Made by a program: the position numbers and the translations under genes | Shown here: positions 11,401 to 22,800 of the stretch, in pieces | Position numbering within the stretch: position 1 is the first letter of the stretch | Layout: the number at the start of each line of letters is the position of its first letter | The notes under the pieces: generated by a model | What the model saw: only the letters and a program-made list of their open reading frames with translations | Database searches by the model: none | Told to the model about the DNA's origin: nothing | Source: Theristus sp. LFF4_11 | Taxonomy: Eukaryota; Nematoda; Chromadorea; Monhysterida; Xyalidae | Direction: 5' to 3' | DNA: 64,000 nt | NCBI GenBank assembly: GCA_030248135.1 | Contig: JASANC010005765.1 | Span: 1-64,000 of the forward strand

Positions 11401-13017
11401 TCTATCGGGGCGATTTTGACGTGGAAGATTTGAATTTCGAAAACTCAACCTATCACACAACGAATGCTTATGCAAAGAGTAAACTGGCTCAGGTGATTTC
11501 GACACGGTATTTGGCTCGTAAATTGCTTGGAACCGGTGGGTTTTTTGCGGATTTGCTTGCAATTTTAGATAATTTTTTTGAGACACTATTCCAAGAAATT
11601 AGTCGATTAGCTCTTGGTAGTGTTTGTTTATTGTGTGTTTTGTTTTTCGGTCTTTTTCTCAATGGGAAGCAGAAAAACGTTCAACTGTCAATGCTCGGGC
11701 ATTATCTGGTTGATTTGATAGACAGTCGAACTCTAAATAATAGGCAATCAGCTGATTGGTTGGCGATCATATGATGCAGGCTTTTCTGTACAGGCGTTGC
11801 TGTGGGGGGCGGAGTCTGTCCTGCACAGAAAGCACGCATCACCAGCTGATTGGCTAGTTAAAGTTCGACTGTAGATTCGAGAACACATCGTATTGTTGGA
11901 TTTGGTTTTTGGTTTAGTATAACTTAAGAGTTCGACTGTATGTGCAATTCGTTCATAGTCCAGATGAAGTAAGCGCTGATTGGTCCAGCGGGCTCGATGC
12001 AGCCAATCAGCGGGCCAGACAGTTTATGGACTTCAGTATATGCATAGTTTTCTCGGTTTCACTGCATTTTTTCAGGTGTTACTTGCAACTCATTACACCC
12101 GGGTTTTGTAAACACGTCGATTTTCAATAAACGAAGCAAATCTGTACGAGGCGTGGTATCGCAGCTCGTCGCAAAATTCGCGAAGGTCTGTCTGCGGTTT
12201 GTCAAGTTATATCAGACGGATCATTCTGCTTTCCATCTGGCTAATATGTACAACTAGCTGATTGGTTGGTTACGCACACGCAGACGAACTCCGCCTCCGC
12301 AGCAATGTCCGCTTGCAATGCACGCATCAGCCTGCACAGCATGCATGCATGAACTGCACGTGTGTGCAACCAACCAATCAGTTAGTTGTATACATTAGCA
12401 AGATGGACTGTAATTTCTGAAAAAATCACCTTAATCCTTCAAACAATCCACTGCACAGCACAACACCGCCTGTCTTGAATCCGTCAAAATTTGCGAAAAA
12501 GTGCGTGTTCACTGATTGGTCAGACCGAATCGTATCAAATGTACCGAAAATGGGTCACTGGGCTGCTTTTGAACTGGATACATCTATTGGCCCTATGAAC
12601 TCACCGCAGCCAATCAGCGTGCATGATTCGAATCTTTGTGTTTACAGGTCGCATAATAAACACAGCCCAGTTGAAATACCGTGAAAAACAATTGGTTTTC
12701 AAACAATTGGTTCAAGAGGGGCACATCACTGATGAGGCCACCCCTCTTCTGCATCTGATGTTGGCCAGGCCGAAATGCAGAGAACCATCTTACAACTTGG
12801 TTGATTCTCTTGTTTGTAGACCTCCGAAGAAGGCGCTCAAACCACCCTGTTTCTTGCTGTCTCGGAAGAAGCGGCCGATAGCAGCGGCGAGTATTTCGCC
12901 GACTGCAAATGTGAAAATGTACACGGTGTCTGGGCGGGCGACGCCGCGCTTGCGGAAGCACTCTGGAAGAAATCATGCGAACTTGTGCACTGCAATGATC
13001 CGTTTGAGAACAACTGA
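8457..13017 (+). CDS. Retinol-dehydrogenase-like SDR, complete (354 aa)
   Basis: Exons: 8457-8670, 9272-9375, 9846-9996, 10694-10838, 11393-11535, 12076-12185, 12820-13017; all phases join and total 355 codons with stop. Classical SDR features in order: N-terminal hydrophobic segment (about residues 25-45, a likely ER membrane anchor), cofactor motif TGSSSGIG (67-74), NAG (152-154), structural Asn175 in [10 protein letters not shown], active-site Ser in NVSS (202-203), Y231-x3-K235 (AYAKSK), LHPGF, and C-terminal [12 protein letters not shown]...YFADCK. All catalytic residues are present, so it should be an active NAD(P)-dependent oxidoreductase of the RDH11-14/WWOX-like group. The substrate is unknown. 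It sits head-to-tail behind a paralogue with matching intron phases. Introns carry a CRE-bearing MITE (minus), a tRNA-derived SINE and others. ATG 8457 was chosen because it opens the frame just ahead of the membrane segment. Confidence 0.92.
8969..9200 (-). mobile_element. CRE-bearing MITE (TTGTGGATTTATTCAAACG family)
   Basis: About 232 bp, flanked by TA on both sides. Ends are imperfect inverted repeats (AAACGTGTCC near each end), and an ATGACGTCAT palindrome lies in each end. Inserted in intron 1 of the SDR gene. Other copies: 20364-20596, 25042-25275, 27704-27936, 29757-29989, 32313-32544, plus a broken one at 23397-23763. Confidence 0.85.
10298..10637 (-). mobile_element. tRNA-derived SINE (family 2)
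   Basis: The right end, read on the minus strand (about 10565-10634), is tRNA-like: A box TGGCTCGGTGG and B box GGTTCGATCCC, with a partial acceptor-type pairing GCCTCCG/CGGAGG. The remaining ~270 bp match the body of a second copy at 26304-26530. The D and T stems are poor, so it is not a functional tRNA gene. It lies in SDR intron 3. Confidence 0.7.
10951..11141 (+). mobile_element. MITE, 'GCGCGCATTGAGTCTCG' family
   Basis: About 190 bp with inverted ends related to CTGCAACTCAATGCG. The core has GTGACCCGGCCCTATTTAGG and AATTTTGAATTCCCGCG. Copies: 22225-22425, 24512-24690, 25755-25948 (minus), 45651-45838 (minus); fragments at 35383-35408 and 44755-44870. Confidence 0.7.
11197..11312. mobile_element. 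Foldback element with GT-repeat core
   Basis: TGCACAGCACCAAACACGCA pairs with the GTGTGTTTGTTTGTCTGTGA side; (GT)n lies at 11252-11272. Just downstream is CAGTCTTCAGACTAGAG (11329-11345), the same end motif found at the edges of the long array introns. Confidence 0.5.
11722..11876. mobile_element. CCAAT-bearing foldback MITE (CAGTCGAACTC family)
   Basis: Long inverted arms CAGTCGAACTCTAAAT and GGAATCAGCTGATTGGTTGG, with a TGCATGC/TTTCTGTGCA core. Best copies: 14110-14262, 15238-15414 (interrupted), 17935-18098, 23513-23686, 25590-25688, 27952-28119, 46596-46765. Variants: 12212-12412, 20310-20697, 39430-39662, 43360-43545. Confidence 0.85.
12212..12412. mobile_element. CCAAT-bearing foldback MITE, variant
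   Basis: Arms ACAACTAGCTGATTGGTTGG and CAACCAATCAGTTAGTTG enclose the same CTTTCTGTGCA-like core seen in other copies. Confidence 0.6.
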
Positions 13018-13025
13018 ATAGCGGC

Positions 13026-13126
13026 CCCGTTCATACTGACGCATGCGTGTGCGTCACTGTGTTATTATTGGAAATTACCGTTCATGGAGACGTGCCTTTG
13101 ACGTACGTCAGTATGAACAGGCCATG
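13026..13126. mobile_element. Foldback MITE with GACGTACGTC ends
   Basis: Arms GTTCATACTGACG and CGTACGTCAGTATGAAC are complementary. The element starts 9 bp after the SDR stop codon, so it makes up part of the 3' UTR. Other copies: 24982-25356 (with a nested MITE), 31854-32083, 46434-46584, 50362-50505. Confidence 0.7.
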
Positions 13127-13428
13127 CACCGATTGCTACCTCTAGTTGACGCTGATGTGTGAAAACACTTAGTTCTGGTTGATTTCATTTCGAGCAATTT
13201 GCTTGCCAGCTTCGAGACCAACTTGCTGATTGGTCAATCAATACTTGTGCCTGTTGATACAGCCAATTGTGTGGTGTGTTTATTGCAGGTGCCAGCATTT
13301 CGTTTTTTTTTCATGATGTCCAGAATTTTATCGCTGTCTGTGTTGTGTCTTTCCTGCGTCACATTTGCTGATGTTTTCAACTTCCGAACCGTATGTTCAG
13401 CTTCAGCCAGTTTTTTTGCACACGTGAC

Positions 13429-13434
13429 AATAAA
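13429..13434 (+). promoter_or_regulatory. Poly(A) signal of the complete SDR gene
   Basis: AATAAA 412 bp after the stop, with a GT-rich stretch downstream. 13435-13854 holds nothing further I recognise. Confidence 0.45.
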
Positions 13435-13854
13435 CCTGTCGTGATTTCATTATTATTAAAGTTGACAATTTCTATGGAAGCCGCATTCCGCTTATTGGCG
13501 CTTATTAAAAGCGTTACCGTTGTTTTGTTCTGACTTCATCTTGTTCGGATGTTGACTCTGAAAATCACAATTGCACTACTCATAATCTAACTCGAAAAGT
13601 CGAAGAATTCTTTTGTATCATCAAATGATATGCATGAAATTCGCCCTTGCTCGTCAGTTCGACGGACACCAATCAGACCTGCGGATGCTGTTTTACCACA
13701 GACAGATCTTATAGTATGGGTAAAACATCAGCGAACCTAGAAAGCAGAATCTCGCAAATATTCAACCATCCCGGGCGATAAAGCCACAAGGCAAGACACT
13801 CGATGTTCTGAGCCAGAATCGAGAGTCAGAGTCAACATCCAGAGTTAACATCAC

Positions 13855-16800
13855 ATGGATTCTCCGGTGGAACTCCGCGAGTCGCCCGAGCGCACGTTTG
13901 GCGTGTGCACATTCTTCAGTAAATCACACGGCGAGGATAAAATCGGCCCGAATGGTTTGCCGTTGGTGCCGACCTCGATTCGGATTTTGGGCCGATTTCA
14001 GGTGGTTCATTTTGGTTTTTTGGCTTCTGCTTTTTCGGTGTTTCCCGTGTTAGGGAAGTTCGGTTTTTATGCGAGATAGTTGACTCTTGTCGATACGACC
14101 ATCCCTGTGTACAGTCGAACTCAAAATTATTGGGATCAGCTGATTGGTTGGTGGTCACGTGATGCATACGTTCTCTGTGCTAAAATTGATGTGGACGTGC
14201 ACAGTCGGTTTTGCACAGAAAGCATGCATCACGTGATCAGCAATTAATCAGCCGATTCCCTATGATGTTTCATTTCCCATGCCAACCCTAATGCTGACTG
14301 GCACAGTTTCACGCATTTGCAGTTTTTTCTGCTTGCAGTATCTCAAAACCATCCGCCATCCAAACCTCTGCGCCTATGTTGACTTGTCGCGCGGGAAATA
14401 TGGTGCGTTTTTCTCAATCGTTCTTTTTAATAAAACTAACAAGCTGGAAAGTCCATGTTTTGTTTCTTCGTCAATGCGCTGCCAGCATATTTCTGTATGT
14501 ATCGCGTTAGTGTGCATAATTTGTCTCTAAACTGGGCCTCCGCGCGGTTCCGCAGGCTGTGTTCAGATGTTTCACTTAAGGGTGTATGTATTTGGTCACT
14601 TAAGAATGTCCATGAATGCGCCCTAAGAATGTCCTTGTTAATCCATGGCATGCTACCATTCTACCGTCTAACACATCCAAGCAAGTGGCGGAGGCACTGG
14701 ATCTACCACTGTAGGACTGACCCGCAATTAACCGACAAACGACAACAACAAAACCCATTCCTAACACATCTGAACGCCACTTGCGCAAGCGCGTTTGTGA
14801 AATATCTAGATTTTACCAGTTTTCTATTCCGCTTCATCAACAAAACTTTCCACGCGTTTTTTTTGAAATCTCAGATCGCGTTTTCGTGCTGTCCGAACAC
14901 TGGCAGTGTGGTGTTGGCGAGTTTTTGTCGGAAAACCAGAAAATCATGGACGTCAAAAATCATCAAAAAATGACAACGATGGCGTCAATCGTGGACGAGT
15001 GCGTTCGCCAGACGATCAGTGCCGTCGACTGTTTGCACGCGAGTGGGATCACGCTCGCTCGTTTGAGCTTGGACACGATTCTGGTCACCGGGCTTGAGGT
15101 TATGCTACAGTTATGGTACTTAGGCGGCATTCATGAAAGCAGTATTTAGTGACGCGAAAGCTGTGTTAAAACATAGCTATGCGGTCACTAAATGTGTCTT
15201 CATGAATGCCCCCTTAGATGGCAATCATGGTTGCTTTTATACACTCGAACTATAAATTATAGGGAATCAGCTGATTCGCAGGTGATTACGGTATGCATGC
15301 TTTCTGTGCAAACCAGACTTCCCCCCCCCCCAACCTTCAACACAGCAATGCCGGCACAGAAAACGTGCATCACACGTGACCACCAACCAAATCAGCTAAG
15401 TCGCTATAATTTAGGGTGACACGTCAACTCCGGCCCACGCATTTCCGGCCCACGCATTAGCGTCCCGACGTCTCCGGCCCACCCATTACCGGCCCATCCA
15501 TTACCGTCCCACCCGTTACCGGCCCGACATTTCCGGCCCACTAATTTCCGGCCCACTCATTTCCGGCCCGCCCATTACCGGCCCACCCCAATAATCAGTT
15601 CTTCCTTCGCTGTTTTTTGCCACGGACAACGAAAATGAACTAAAACCGCGCTCTAAACAGTACTGCCTGCTCACCGACATGCTTTCAACAAAAATACTCA
15701 ATTTTTTTATTTCAGTTTTTGTTTTCGTTTCGCTCCGATTTGTTCATGACATTGGAAAAAAGTTTCAGTTTGAAATTCGTCGATGAATCAGCTGATGTGT
15801 TTTTATTTATTGCTTTGTTCCGTGTGCTTGTATGCGGCATGCCAGTATCTGCTCGTCGATCTTTCGCCTGAAAATAAAAATCTGTCAATAACAAAGTTCA
15901 CACAAAATTCTGGGCCAAAAATTATGTAAGTTACATTTTTTGGGAAGTGCCTTCTTCAACCCATTTTCAGAAGAAAGTAGTTTTGATGAATAAAATTTGC
16001 TTTTTTAATTGATTAAAAACAATAATTGAAAAAATCCGATTAAAAAAGAAATAAAAAAATGCGAACCCCAATTCAAAATGTTACCGCCTGCAAAACTGAG
16101 TGAGTTTCTTAATGAAATATAGCGGTGGGTGGCGGTTGAAGTCACTGGAAGCGAATTATTGGGCTGGGCCGGTAATGGGTGGGCCGGAAATGAGTGGGCT
16201 GGAAATGGATGGGACGCAGATGAACGGGGCCGGTAATGGGTGGGCCGGAAATGGATGGGCCGGTAATGAGTGGGCCGGAAATGGTGGGCCGGAAACGCGT
16301 GGGCCGGAAATAACGGGACGCAAATGAACGCACACCATAATTTAGAGTTCGACTGTGCGTTGACACGAAGACTGTGAATATCAACACTTCAGACAAGGAT
16401 GGATCTCTGTTTCATTGACTTATAAGTGAAACATTGAAAGTTACAACAGAGCTTTTAAATTAACGAAGTCATCTTCCCGTTTTGCAGCCGTTCCACGTGA
16501 AGATCAGCAACTATGGACTGCACTATATGACCGATTCGGGTCGTTACCTCGAGACCGCGATTTCGTGAGTTTCTGACCATGTGAGAAAAAAGTAACTTTG
16601 GCGGAAAAGAGTACGGAATGGCCGATTAAACATGGCATCTTGTTCAGGGTACAAGGAGCGCGCGAAATTTGAATGAAAGAAAATATTTTTAGAAAGCCAG
16701 TTGTGTAACAAATTAATCGTGTTTTTTTTTCAAATCGATTGACTTGTCCGTGCTATTCTGGTTTGTTCTTTGTCTACTGCACACACGATTGAGAAATATC

Positions 16801-19800
16801 TTAGAATTCTTGTAAAAGACAACTCCTAGTCTGCGACTGATCCCGCCTTGATTGAGAATACAAGCACGGTCGTATTTGTTCGGCCATACTGTAAAAGAAA
16901 TTGAGTTGTGCTGGTGATGCACAGAAAAAATGTCACATTTGCACAAAAAATAAAACAAAAAAACGTAAAAAAGCAATTTGCAGGGTGCCGCACCACACAG
17001 CGCCGGAGCTGATGTTCAGTGGGAAGAAAAAAACGCTTGAGAACCGCTGTACGCACGCCTCCGATATTTGGGCGCTTGGCATTTGCATTTTTGAATTGAT
17101 GACCGTATGTCTACCGTATTACCTCTAATAAACGCCCATGGGGGTTTATTTCTTCAGCGGCTTCTGGGGTGGGGGTATATTTTTTGGGGGGGTTTATTTT
17201 TTTTGGGGGGGGGGTTATTTGGAAACCATTTTTAGGGGTGGGCAAAATGGCAAAAAATACCTTCCATGGCAGGAAGGAAGTCGCAGAAACTTCTACTTTA
17301 CATAGAAATTTCCTTTTACAACAGCCTTTTGTAATGAAATTACCATTAACTCATTCATTTGGGGCCTTTGGTAGCACAATTTCATCATTTTCACTGCAAC
17401 CAGCCACTGAATTCGCTGGGTATGTGTTTCAAACAGGTTTCCAATAATCCCCCATGGAGGATTATTTTGGGGGGGGGGGATTATTTGGAAACTTGTCGAG
17501 GGGGTGGGGATTTATTTTTTGGGGGGGGGGGTTAATAGAGGTGATACGGTATCATTTTTTATAAAAAAAATTGACTTTTTACAAAAAAGTTTTCAATTTG
17601 TTTTTTGGAAAGAGATGCATGAACTCGAATCCCACTTGAGGTTTCCACACTCGTTTCTGACGATGCCTGCATCTATTTCTAAAAAAATGAATAAAAACTT
17701 TATAAAGAAGTGTTTTATTGGGATTTTTTTAGCAAGTCCAATTGAAGAACATCTGGAAACCACGACAGTATTTCGGTGTGCTTTGTACGATGTTGCAAAG
17801 AGGTTGGTTGATGGAAATCTGATCTGATCCAGCTTTAATCTAAAGACACAATGTCCATTTTTGTAGACCGTAGACTTTTCCTCTAAATGTTGCGCAACTA
17901 AACGAAACACACTGGCACAACAGACGCGCAGTGTCCAGTCGAACTCTAAATTAAGGGAAAAAAATGATTGGTTGGGATTACGGTCTGCATGCTTTCTGTG
18001 CAGGCATTGCTATGAGGGCGGAGTTTGGTTTGCACAGAAAGCATGCATACCGTTATCCCAACCAATCAGCTGATTCCCCAAAATTTCGAGTTCGACTGTA
18101 TGCACGATCGTATGCGTTGTGCCTTTGTACAACTGTTGCCTGCAGGCACACAATCACATGGTGTTTCCTGAACTGCACTGTTTCGGCTAAAAACTTCAGA
18201 AGTGTGTTTGTGAAATTGCATTTTTTTTCAAATTTCTCGTTTTTGTAGGCTTCGACCAATCAGCATTCAATCATTTATTAGAGGCGGTCCGTTTGACTCG
18301 ACCGACCACTGAGCTGAATGCCGAAACGTCAACGACGCTGAAATCAATCTGCGAACGATGCTTGGAGATTAGGCCGTCGAAACGGTTGTTGTTTTTGTTG
18401 TTGGGCTTTTAAGCTATGTTTTTAGCCAGGGCTAAGCCCAGAAAAGCGTACAGAACGCCGTCGAGTAGGGCGCTGATCGAGTTTTCGCTGTTCTGTCTTT
18501 TTAAGTGCCTATACACCCCTCATCGGGGCTCGATCCCCCGAACGCACAGACAATAGTCCACCAGGCCACGAGCGGTGACAAGAAAAGAAAAATCAACTTC
18601 TCTTCTTTCAAGCCAAATGTGGTCTTCAGTTTTTCATATGAGGTAACGTTTAGCTCGAAAGCTCAGACAATAGTGTGACGCGCTACCACTAGGTATGACC
18701 GTGTATCAGCGAATTCTGTTTTCATTTGAAACCGCGCGATCTGCTGGCGACTGGCCGATCTGCGGGGAACCGCTCGCTGAACGGAAACTGAACCAACGAC
18801 ATTTTTGTTAGGGATGGCACGGAAAAGAAACCGGTTCACAGGAGAAACAGAAATTTAAATGCTCTTAAATGCTCTCAAATGCTCTTAAATGTTGCCAACA
18901 TCAAGAAACATTTAAAACCTATAATACCACATCAAGAAACATTTAAGTGCCTCTAAAACCTATAATACCACATCAAGAAACATTTGAGGGGTACATTAAA
19001 AGGGTCCAAAAACTGCCATCGCAGTTGATCGATTAAATGTTCACGCATTTAATCTCCGCATTTTGCAATTCAAATGCTCTCAAATGCGCCTGTGTCGATG
19101 TGCTGCATCGAGGCACGGTCTGTTATGCTTTGTATTACGTTTCGTTTCGTTTTATGCTTCATTGGCAGCGTCAGTTTTCCTTTGAGCGTTCGTGGGTCCA
19201 CCTGCGGTTATTGTGACAGTCGTAAAAAACGTGAAACTACATTTCCTCAACACTTGAACAGAACAGCTAGCACTAAACATTTGAATAAATTTTCCCGCAT
19301 TAAAAACCGGTTATATGCACATATAAAATGCAATTGCGCGCGCTGACCATTTGAACTACATTTGAGACATTTCAAATGTCAACGAACCAATTCACGATGC
19401 TCGTCGCTTTTTATCGGATCAAATGTTTTTTTTGGACATTTGAAACATTTAAATGTTGCAGTAAATTTGCATTTGAGAGCATTTAAGAGCATTTATTTTT
19501 CTGTTTCTCCTGTGGTTTTTTTCCATCCCTAATTTTTGTCCATCCTACAGGCCAACAGCCAATGAGCTCTCGCAATTATTACCGTTGACCACAAACAACG
19601 AACAACAACAACGGGGGCACAAGTTGCGGTTTCTCGATCATCCACTGCGTGACATCACTGATGTGTTTCGATATGAGTACAGGACGAAAGCGGAAAACGA
19701 GACGAAATCGAGAGCAACGTTGACGAATGGACTGAACGCTGTGAAAACGATGATTGGTAGGAAGTCCGGAAGGGTTGACGGGGGAAATATGTCCCTTTCA

Positions 19801-22800
19801 GTTTGGGAGTTGGTACACTTGTAAGGTTATCATCGTTCTTCGTGACCAGTTTTTTTTATCCGATGATGTACAGTACATAATAATTCAAAAAAACCTGCAA
19901 CGGGCAAAAGTGGTCTTGTTCTCGAGTTTATGGTTCAATTCAAGCAAACCAGGCAATTCTTACCTTTGAAAGATCATCAATGTAGCACACTGATTTACTG
20001 GATCAAATTTGCAAGACGAGTGGACAGCCAGTCCAGTCCAAATCAAATGCGACCACTCAAAACAAGTCGCTCAAAATGTTAAAAAAATTTCCCGCAATCT
20101 TATTCCAGAAACAACAAAAGCGAATGCAAAAACCTGGCCAACCACCGATCCACTGTGCAGTCGTCCGATCAGCGAAGTGTACTTTCTATGGCGTTTATTA
20201 GGAAGTGACGTCGAAACGTACTTGCAACGATTCGGCCGTATAAAACGAATTGAACCGATTCTAGCAATGCCGAGGTGAAATGTCCCCGTTTTCGGCAGTT
20301 GTGTACGACAGTCCACAGTCAAACTCAATATTGTGGATTGCACATGAAACTCATATGCACCTATTGTGGATTTATTCAAACGTGTCGAAACTAAAATGAC
20401 GTCATTTGCTTTAAAAACGCCCGTTTGTCAAAGTACAGGCACTAAAATGTCAGTTTGGTGTGACTGATTCGACATTCACCATTTGGTTACGGGAAGAAAT
20501 CGGCTGAACGTAAAGTCTGGTTTGCTGTGAACCGACAAGCGCTTGTTTTGCGGCACATGACTTCATTTCAGTGAGACAGTTTGAAAAAATATGTCATAGC
20601 TGATTAGTTGGTGGTCACATGATGCATGCATTCTGTGCAAACCAAACCCGACGAACCATTCAGCTAGTTGGATACAGTTATTGAGTTGGACTGTAGTTTC
20701 TCGCACCGAACGAAACAAGTTTTTAATCCAGTGAATTTAAAAAAAATTCAATAATAATTGCATGCAGTGTGGTCGTCGGTGAATGCGAGTATTTCGGCAA
20801 CGAAACTGTCCGTCAACGATCGAGTGATCTTCGTGTGCTCGCATTGCAAGCCAACCATTTGCGACAGGTGAGGAATTGTGAAGTGTGTTTTGTAATACCT
20901 TGCAATTTTTCCGCAAAATACACAGAGCATGCGAAACGTTGAATGAAGCAGTAAGATAAACGAATATATCGGGTTTGGTTGAAATCAAACACACCCCGTT
21001 TGTGGCTAGATAGGTCTTCTTGCCACTTAGATTCCTTAATTCTTTCCGTCTTTCGCGAACTTTGTGTGCTGCGAACAAAGTGACAGGTTTAAACAAACGT
21101 CGCGCGGGTATGCTCGGAATTGAAAGAATCAATAGAAACATTTCAGTTAGACCCACAATCGATAATTTTTTGTTTTGTTGTTCCAAGAAAATCGCCAGCC
21201 TCCCGCCGGAAACGTTTGTGACCAGTCTGCAATTGCGGAACACGAACGGCGTTCGAGTGCCAGCAGACGATTTGGGGCGGTCGCTTGGAATCGGGGTCAA
21301 GGAGCGTAGTGTCGAGTATCAGGTGAAGATTGGAACGAACCAGCTGGGGGTGGGAGGGGTATTCAAGTTGAGGTCGAATCATAGACAACATACTGCACGT
21401 AGCAAAAGACAGCACGTCACATAGGACCACCACATGATTATAAGACTGCAAAATTGGTATAGAACCAAAAAACCGCACCGTGCCATAAGACCGCAGGAAA
21501 ATTATTTACTGTCAATCTTCTCTTCAATTTGCCCAATTTTCCATTTACCCAAAATTCAGTTTTCCCAAATTTGGGTTCTGTCAAAAATTTTCACTTTTAC
21601 CCAATTGTCAATTTGCCCAATTTTTATCTGCCCAAATTTTCATTTGCCCAAATACAGTAACCCAAATTTCAGTTTTACCCAAATTTCAGTTTTTTTGCCC
21701 AAATTTCCACCTCTCAGCTGCGGCGAATGCTGCTGTTCCGGCGACTGATCGACGCGTATCCGCATAAACTCGACTGGCTACGCCGTGCGGCCGCCGTGGA
21801 CGTGGCGCCGTTGTATCGCGGCGAAATCTGGGCTTGCCTACTGAATTGCGCCAACGACTGCAATTTGGCGTACGCCGCGCTCGACACCGTCACGCCAACG
21901 CCAACCGATCGTCAGGTGTGGCGTGTGCTCGCTTCTCTCGAGAGTGCCAGTCTGTACACTGAACTGAAAGTGATCAATGATTGCTTGAATCAGTGGTAAT
22001 AATCAGTCACATAAATTACAGTATAACGAGTGTCTCCTCCGGTTTGGTTGAAATCGAACGCACCCCATTTGTGACTAAATATGTTTTCCTGCAAGTCCAA
22101 TTTCGTTCCTTCTTGTCTTTCGCGAGCGCTGTGTGCCACGAGAAAAAGTGACAGGTCTACGCAAACATGCTGTGGACCATTTTCATCGAAAAAAATTGAA
22201 ATGAAAATATTATCAGTTTTTTCTGGTTCGACGACTCATTGCGTTTGCAGACGTAGAAAGAAAACTAGTTTCAGTCTCTATATGGCAATCTTGTTTTAAT
22301 CACGCCATATATCCTAAGTAACCCAGCCCCATTTAAGGAACTCGGATCACTTTGCCAATTTTGAATTCCCGCCTCACGCATGAAACCCACTTATCTATGC
22401 GCGCATTGAGTCTCGGACCACTCGGAACCAAAATCAAAGATAATAATTTGTTCTGTGTTCCCACATTCAGATCGAGGTGGACATTCCCCGGTGCCATCAG
22501 TATGACGAACTGATGAGCTCACCAACGGCACATGCAAAGTTGAAGCGAGTCTTGAAGGCTTGGATCGGCACCCATCCACAATTTGTTTACTGGCAGGGTC
22601 TCGACTCATTGACTGCACCGTTTGTCTATCTGCATTTCAATCATGAAGGTTAGTGGGCTCGCTCCTAAACACCGGATCCACTTTTCTCAACGCGACTTTT
22701 ACGCTCGTGGCCTGGTGGTAGTGCGTTAGACTACAGTCTGTGCGCTCGGGGGATCGAGCCCCGCCGAGGAGTGTATAGGCACTTAATGACGGAGAAAACT

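Noticed and set aside
12475..12976. ORFs of 69-132 codons on both strands around 12.5-13.0 kb
   Set aside because: Shadows of SDR exon 7 and intron 6.
17733..17802. Dropping the small TBCK exon 6
   Set aside because: Its phases (0 in, 1 out) are needed to join exons 5 and 7 in frame and the acceptor/donor are acceptable, so it is kept with lower certainty.
20737..21300. 187-codon minus-strand ORF
   Set aside because: It runs antisense over two TBCK exons with strong homology and shows no family signature itself.
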